NCBI RefSeq assembly: GCF_000378205.1
Contig: NZ_KB899417.1
Location: 1-64,000, forward strand
From: Sediminispirochaeta bajacaliforniensis DSM 16054
Lineage (GTDB): Bacteria; Spirochaetota; Spirochaetia; DSM-16054; Sediminispirochaetaceae
Reading direction: 5' to 3'
Length of the DNA: 64,000 bases
Positions 59,699 to 64,000 of this stretch are shown piece after piece. How positions within the stretch are numbered: position 1 is the first letter of the stretch; each line of letters starts with the position of its first letter. The translations under genes were made by a program, and so were the position numbers. The notes beneath the pieces were generated by a model. The model did not search any database and was not told the DNA's origin. It worked only from the letters and a program-made list of their open reading frames with translations.

Positions 59699-61089
59699 AC
59701 GTTGCCTCGCTTCATGAAATAAGGAATCATTTTGCCGTGGGCCTCAAACATTTCATCTACCATCGGTTTCATATCATCCAGGCGCACCATTGATACCGTT
59801 AGCGGATCGAGCATAACGGCATGATATATATGTTGCTTATCATTTTCTAAAACGGCATCGACGGTGAGCATTTGTACGCTGATATTTGTCCTGTTGTAGG
59901 CCGCAAGCTGTTCCGGAAGCTCACCGATATAGGTCGGTTGCACTCCGTTCCTGTCCACGAGACAGGGGACCTCGACGCAACAGGATGTGGGGAGATTTGT
60001 AATAAGCCCAGTGTTTAAAACGTTTCCGTTTATCGTACTTTTTTCTCCGGAGACCATGGAATGAATGATAAAACCTGCATATTCTTGGGACGTATCAACA
60101 TGGAGTTCCTCTCCGGATTTGATGGTTTTTTTTACTTCCTCGAACTCTTTAAGGATTAACCGGCACCTCCTTATATATTCATTGACAGGAATCTTGTACC
60201 TGTCGATAAGCTTTTGGTCTTTTAGAAAATAGGGACAATATTCGGCATTATGCTCGCTGGATTCCGTTACGTAATAGCCTAACCGGGCAAGCATTTCAAA
60301 GCGAACTTTATCCGTTTCAAAGGTTTCTGCCGCACTCTCTTTGAAATTTTCCCGAAACCATGAATCATTTCCTTTGTATTCATACAAATGTTCAGGAACA
60401 AAAGACGGGTCCTCATCAATTTTTTGTTTCAGTTCGTTGAGCCGGGGGTACAGGTCTTCACCATTTTGCTTTAATTCCAGGAACCATGCCTGATGATTAA
60501 TACCAGCAACCTTATACTGCAATTCGTCATACGGAATATTCAGGTATAAGGCCAGCTGCTTGGAGGTCGTCTGAACACTGTGACAAAGCCCCACATAGTT
60601 GACCTCGGGGTATTTCTTCCGAACATAAAGGGAGAGCATTGCCATGGGGTTTGTATAATTCAAAAGGACTGCATGCGGGCTGTATGTTAAGATTGCCTGA
60701 CACAGCTGGTCCAGCACAGGCATTGTCCTCAGTGCTCTGAAAATCCCACCGACACTCATTGAATCAGCTATGGTTTGCTCCATCCCGTACTTCTCGGGAA
60801 TCTCGAAGTCAATACGTGTAGATGCGAATCCACCTACCTGGACCATGTTTATAATAAAATCGGCCCCTTTTACTGCCTCGTCGATACTATGTGTCGTTTC
60901 AATGGAAGCCCTTCCATTTCGCTGTTTGATAAACATCCTTGCGACTTTTTCCGTAAGAGCAAGCCTTTCAGGATCTATATCTTCAAGACAAAAACAGCAG
61001 TCCGACAATTCCGGAAACCCGAGAATATCCACCATGAGCTGTTTGGAAAACACCACACTTCCAGCTCCAATTAATGAAATTTTTACCAT
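59695..61089 (-). CDS. Glycoside hydrolase family 4, CHSV type (alpha-galactosidase-like)
   Basis: This 464-residue protein has the NAD-binding start MVKISLIGAGSVVFSKQLMV and the GH4 metal motif GLCHSVQTTS (C169, H170). VAGINHQAWFLEL supplies the second histidine. CHSV is the motif of MelA-type alpha-galactosidases. With the CHEV-type neighbour it would handle alpha-galactosides and alpha-glucosides such as the parts of raffinose- or melibiose-like sugars. The importer upstream is of the RbsC type, so monosaccharide or disaccharide uptake is likely. Confidence 0.9.
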   Translation of the reverse strand: MVKISLIGAGSVVFSKQLMVDILGFPELSDCCFCLEDIDPERLALTEKVARMFIKQRNGRASIETTHSIDEAVKGADFIINMVQVGGFASTRIDFEIPEKYGMEQTIADSMSVGGIFRALRTMPVLDQLCQAILTYSPHAVLLNYTNPMAMLSLYVRKKYPEVNYVGLCHSVQTTSKQLALYLNIPYDELQYKVAGINHQAWFLELKQNGEDLYPRLNELKQKIDEDPSFVPEHLYEYKGNDSWFRENFKESAAETFETDKVRFEMLARLGYYVTESSEHNAEYCPYFLKDQKLIDRYKIPVNEYIRRCRLILKEFEEVKKTIKSGEELHVDTSQEYAGFIIHSMVSGEKSTINGNVLNTGLITNLPTSCCVEVPCLVDRNGVQPTYIGELPEQLAAYNRTNISVQMLTVDAVLENDKQHIYHAVMLDPLTVSMVRLDDMKPMVDEMFEAHGKMIPYFMKRGNV

Positions 61090-61104
61090 TGTGCCTCCTG
61101 ACTC

Positions 61105-62079
61105 TTAATAAAACTCGAAACCAAAAGAGACGGTCCCTTCTCTCTCTTCTCCGGGGGGGACTGTTAAAAGATGGGCCGCTTCTCTAAAGCCTTTGTTATC
61201 CAAATTCACGGCATCTGTAGAACATGTTTGTTTCTCAACACAGAAAAATGGTTTGCCTTTTGGGGTGAAGACCTGCATATGGGTAAAATCCTCGCTAGAG
61301 TCCATGTAAATCCTCAAGCCTATAGCCGGATAGTCGATGTACACCCGCTCTCCCGGGATCATACCGGTATAGCAATTATCCAGATCGAGTTTGCTGGGCG
61401 GTACCGGATTTCTTAAATCGAAATTCTCCCCCTCTACATTAAGGAGCCTTCCTGTCGGAAGCAGATCGTCCGTAAGATCCATCATATATGTGGCAGGGAC
61501 CCTGATGAAGGAATCGTTGTCACCGCATAGTTTCTTAAAGAAGGTATGATAGGAAATACCATACGGCATCTCTTCTTTTCCATGATTTTTTACTTCGTAG
61601 GTAATGGTACATCCCTTTCGTGTCACCTCGAAGATTACACAGAGGGTGTGGGGAAAAGGAAAGCCTTCAAAAATCGGATGATTTGTGTTGATATCAATCC
61701 ATGTCGTAAGGCTTACCCCCGTTTCTGTAACACGAGGTTCATCACATTCCCATTTCTCATCGTACACAAGTGAATGAAGAAATACAGGAATTCCGTGTTT
61801 TTGGTGCCAGTATTGCTTTCCCCGAAATTCGTAAAAGCAGTTTCTCAATCTGTTGGGAAAGGGGTACAAAATCGGGTTCCCCGTGTAATATGAGCGTAAT
61901 GAGAAATATGTGTCATAGTGCACTACTTCATACTCATCCACTCTGAAGCAATAAAGATTGTTGCCCAGAGCAGGCGATACCTTAATTAGTACATTGTGTT
62001 CGTTTTCTGATTCTTTTGTATAACCAAGAAGATACGATGTTTCTTCTTCGATTTTTTCAGTGTCATAGTAAAAAGCCAT
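61105..62079 (-). CDS. Aldose 1-epimerase-like protein (galactose mutarotase fold)
   Basis: The 324-residue protein has the mutarotase beta-sandwich signs. NRLRNCFYEFRGKQYWHQKH carries the conserved Asn-Arg pair near the first histidine. GISYHTFFKKL carries the second histidine (catalytic acid), and FFCVEKQTCSTDAVN carries the catalytic glutamate. It would interconvert anomers of galactose or a related sugar in the cytoplasm. It lies between the RbsC-like permease and the GH4 genes, which fits the release of one anomer by GH4 action. Confidence 0.85.
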   Translation of the reverse strand: MAFYYDTEKIEEETSYLLGYTKESENEHNVLIKVSPALGNNLYCFRVDEYEVVHYDTYFSLRSYYTGNPILYPFPNRLRNCFYEFRGKQYWHQKHGIPVFLHSLVYDEKWECDEPRVTETGVSLTTWIDINTNHPIFEGFPFPHTLCVIFEVTRKGCTITYEVKNHGKEEMPYGISYHTFFKKLCGDNDSFIRVPATYMMDLTDDLLPTGRLLNVEGENFDLRNPVPPSKLDLDNCYTGMIPGERVYIDYPAIGLRIYMDSSEDFTHMQVFTPKGKPFFCVEKQTCSTDAVNLDNKGFREAAHLLTVPPGEEREGTVSFGFEFY

Positions 62080-62089
62080 TGCAGTTCCT

Positions 62090-63115
62090 CTATTGTCTCT
62101 TTACGTATTTCTGAGCATCAACGGCGACCGCCAAGATGACGATTGCCCCCTTAATGATGTAGAGCATATAAGGGCTCACGCTTATATAGACCAGGCCATA
62201 GTTGATAACCTGGAAAATAATTACTCCAATCACAATACCTAGGATATTTCCAACTCCTCCGAGTAACGACACTCCGCCGACGACACAAGCTGCTATGGCG
62301 TCAAGCTCGTAGCCGTTTCCGAGATTGTTGGTTGCACTTCCGGTTCTTCCTACTTCGAGCGCGCCGGCAAAGCCATAGAGAAAACCGGCGATTAAATAGA
62401 TAATCAAGATTGTTTTATGGATGTTAACACCGGACACCTTTGCCGCTTCTTCGTTATTCCCTATTGCAAAAAGGTGCCTGCCAAGTTTTGTCTTGGTCCA
62501 TATGAACCACATCAGCACGGCGATGATGGTGGCGTAGATGATCAGGTACGGGATACCGAGTACTTCGCCCTGAGCAAAGTTGGTAAATGAATCCTTGAGA
62601 GATCCCACTGGCGAGGCGCCGCATACCTGCTCATAGTAGGTTGAAGTGAGCCCGTAAAGGATCATTTGCATTCCCAAAGTTGCAATAAATGCCGTTACAG
62701 ATAGTTTTGTCACAACGAGCCCGTTCACCAGGGAGATAAGTCCGCAGATCAGAGTCACAAGAAGCACGGGCACAATCACTGGTATATCAAGCCCGGGGAA
62801 GACAATATTGGGATTATCCAGTACCTGCATCATGGATGCGGAAATTACGGCCGACAGGCCTACAAACCGACCTATCGCAAGATCACATCCTGCCAGGACG
62901 ATTATTCCGGCTACCCCCAATGCCAGAATCATTCTTGTTGAAGCCTGGGTAAAAATAAATTTGAAGTTTTTGAATGATAAAAAGGTTGGATCAATTGCAG
63001 TAATAATTATTATAAGGCTGGCCAAAACAATGTAGATGGCATTATCCATAAGCTTTGCCCGTATCTTTCTTCTTCGTTTGATTTTTTCTATCTGTTCATT
63101 TGCCATTCCATCCAT
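62090..63115 (-). CDS. Sugar ABC transporter permease, RbsC/MglC type
   Basis: The 341-residue CUT2 permease has 8-10 helices. GVAGIIVLAGCDLAIGRFVG and RHLFAIGNNEEAAKVSGVNI are family hallmarks, as is GSATNNLGNGYELDAIAACV. The ribosome site AGGAGG lies 11 bases before ATG 63115; a second ATG three codons later is possible. It pairs with itself and with the RbsA-like ATPase encoded just upstream. The binding protein is presumably beyond the window. Confidence 0.92.
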   Translation of the reverse strand: MDGMANEQIEKIKRRRKIRAKLMDNAIYIVLASLIIIITAIDPTFLSFKNFKFIFTQASTRMILALGVAGIIVLAGCDLAIGRFVGLSAVISASMMQVLDNPNIVFPGLDIPVIVPVLLVTLICGLISLVNGLVVTKLSVTAFIATLGMQMILYGLTSTYYEQVCGASPVGSLKDSFTNFAQGEVLGIPYLIIYATIIAVLMWFIWTKTKLGRHLFAIGNNEEAAKVSGVNIHKTILIIYLIAGFLYGFAGALEVGRTGSATNNLGNGYELDAIAACVVGGVSLLGGVGNILGIVIGVIIFQVINYGLVYISVSPYMLYIIKGAIVILAVAVDAQKYVKRQ

Positions 63116-63130
63116 GATGACAACAACCTC

Positions 63131-64000
63131 CTATAAATATTTTGCCGCTAACTTGAGGATTTCTTCCTGGTTGGTTTCTTTTGTATTCACTATTCCCGCC
63201 ACATTCCCGTTGCTCATAACCAGTATTTTGTCGGTAACGCCAAGCAACTCCGGCATCTCGGATGAAATCATGACCACCCCCTTGCCTTCGTTTGCTAATT
63301 CAATGATAAGTTGGTAAATTTCGTACTTCGCCCCGACATCTATCCCTCTTGTCGGTTCATCAAGCAGCAGAATATCCGGAGACGTGAGCATCCACCTGCC
63401 GAAGAGTACCTTCTGCTGGTTGCCACCGGACAGGTCCATCATATGGGTTTCTGCAGACGGTGTTTTTACCTTTAATGCAGTAATCACTTTCTCGACATCA
63501 TTCTTGATTTTTCCCTTGTGCAAGACGCCATGCCTGCGGTATCCGTCCATATTTGCTATTGTTATGTTGTCTTTCACACTCAGCCCTGGAAAAATACCGT
63601 TGTACTTTCGTTCCTCGGTAAGCAAAGCAAAACCGTTTTTTATTGAATCCGCAGGAGACTGGTTGTTGCAGAGGCTTCCTCTGAGCTTTATTTCTCCGGT
63701 TTCTCGTTTTCGATAGCCAAAGAGGCCTTCCACAACCTCGGTCCGCATCGACCCTTCAAGTCCTGCAATTCCGAGAATTTCCCCTGCCCTTAGGGAAAAG
63801 GAAACATCTTTTACCAATGGTGAATAGGTTAAACTGAGGTGCGATACCTCCATGAGGACACTGCCTGGTTTATTTATCTTCTTTGGAAAACGATTATTGA
63901 GTTTGCGGCCTACCATAAGCGTGATGATGTTGCCAATATCAACTTCGGTGATAGGTTCAGTTGCAATCCATTTCCCGTCTCGCATTACCGAAACTTCATC
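63131..64000 (-). CDS. Sugar ABC transporter ATP-binding protein, RbsA/MglA type (partial, 5' end outside window)
   Basis: The frame is open to the window edge, so the ribosome site and the first ATPase domain are missing; 289 residues of the carboxy part are seen. It starts in DEVSVMRDGKWIATEPITEV, the end of the first ABC domain of the tandem RbsA protein. The second domain has the usual degenerate P-loop (GLEGSMRTEV replaces GxxGxGKS), LSGGNQQKVLFGRWM as signature, and LLLDEPTRGIDVG as Walker B. It powers the permease encoded 15 bases downstream. Confidence 0.93.
   Translation of the reverse strand, partial: DEVSVMRDGKWIATEPITEVDIGNIITLMVGRKLNNRFPKKINKPGSVLMEVSHLSLTYSPLVKDVSFSLRAGEILGIAGLEGSMRTEVVEGLFGYRKRETGEIKLRGSLCNNQSPADSIKNGFALLTEERKYNGIFPGLSVKDNITIANMDGYRRHGVLHKGKIKNDVEKVITALKVKTPSAETHMMDLSGGNQQKVLFGRWMLTSPDILLLDEPTRGIDVGAKYEIYQLIIELANEGKGVVMISSEMPELLGVTDKILVMSNGNVAGIVNTKETNQEEILKLAAKYL

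Overview
The window looks like part of the chromosome of a free-living, anaerobic, saccharolytic spirochaete of the Sediminispirochaeta/Spirochaeta kind. This is an inference from the style of the genes: many CUT1 sugar ABC operons, solute-binding proteins whose signal peptides end in AGG followed by acidic repeats, soluble LacI-type sensors and abundant cytoplasmic glycosidases. No search was run. I see no rRNA, tRNA, CRISPR array or prophage. No gene-free stretch exceeds 300 bases. The longest is the AT-rich promoter region before 44344. The gaps 23346-23583 and 37552-37778 show nothing I can name.

Region 1 (1-7232). The right end of an IS3-type element has cut a glutamine amidotransferase gene, leaving its 5' end. 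Then comes a tightly coupled trio (551-3513): a cytoplasmic solute-binding-like protein, a HypB/UreG-like GTPase with two CxxC motifs, and an ABC ATPase, with no permease. The first and third share an N-terminal KRYP...GF...LTLEQ module. A WYL regulator with a GyrI-like protein, a UPF0316 membrane protein, a GNAT acetyltransferase and an M20 peptidase follow.

Region 2 (7229-18115) is a glycan locus: beta-mannosidase (GH2) divergent from a ROK regulator with matching operators at both promoters, then binding protein, two permeases, GH9 and GH20. All the hydrolases are cytoplasmic, so short oligosaccharides are probably imported whole and cut inside.

Region 3 (18186-23345) is an energy-coupling-factor (ECF) importer (S, T and two ATPases) in one operon with a nucleoside hydrolase, controlled by a divergent LacI regulator whose operator overlaps two good promoters. 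Region 4 (23584-26749) has an MprF-like lipid aminoacyltransferase divergent from a YbaK-type deacylase.

Region 5 (26927-36157) is binding protein, two permeases, GH3, a soluble LacI-sensor histidine kinase, a NarL-type response regulator and a NodB-like deacetylase. A lone purine-deaminase-like amidohydrolase (36169-37551) follows. Region 6 (37779-44057) is two permeases, a binding protein, a second GH3 and a convergent AraC regulator. Region 7 (44344-55251) is an LplABC-like importer, GntR-LacI regulator, PHP phosphoesterase, and two GH38-type proteins, probably for mannosides.

Region 8 (55271-58414) is a lipoprotein flavin reductase with two FMN-attachment domains and a TetR regulator, with a 32-bp palindrome at the promoter and a strong terminator. 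Region 9 (58424-64000, minus strand) holds an RbsA/RbsC-type sugar importer, an aldose-1-epimerase-like protein and two GH4 glycosidases with different specificity motifs, continuing past the window edge.
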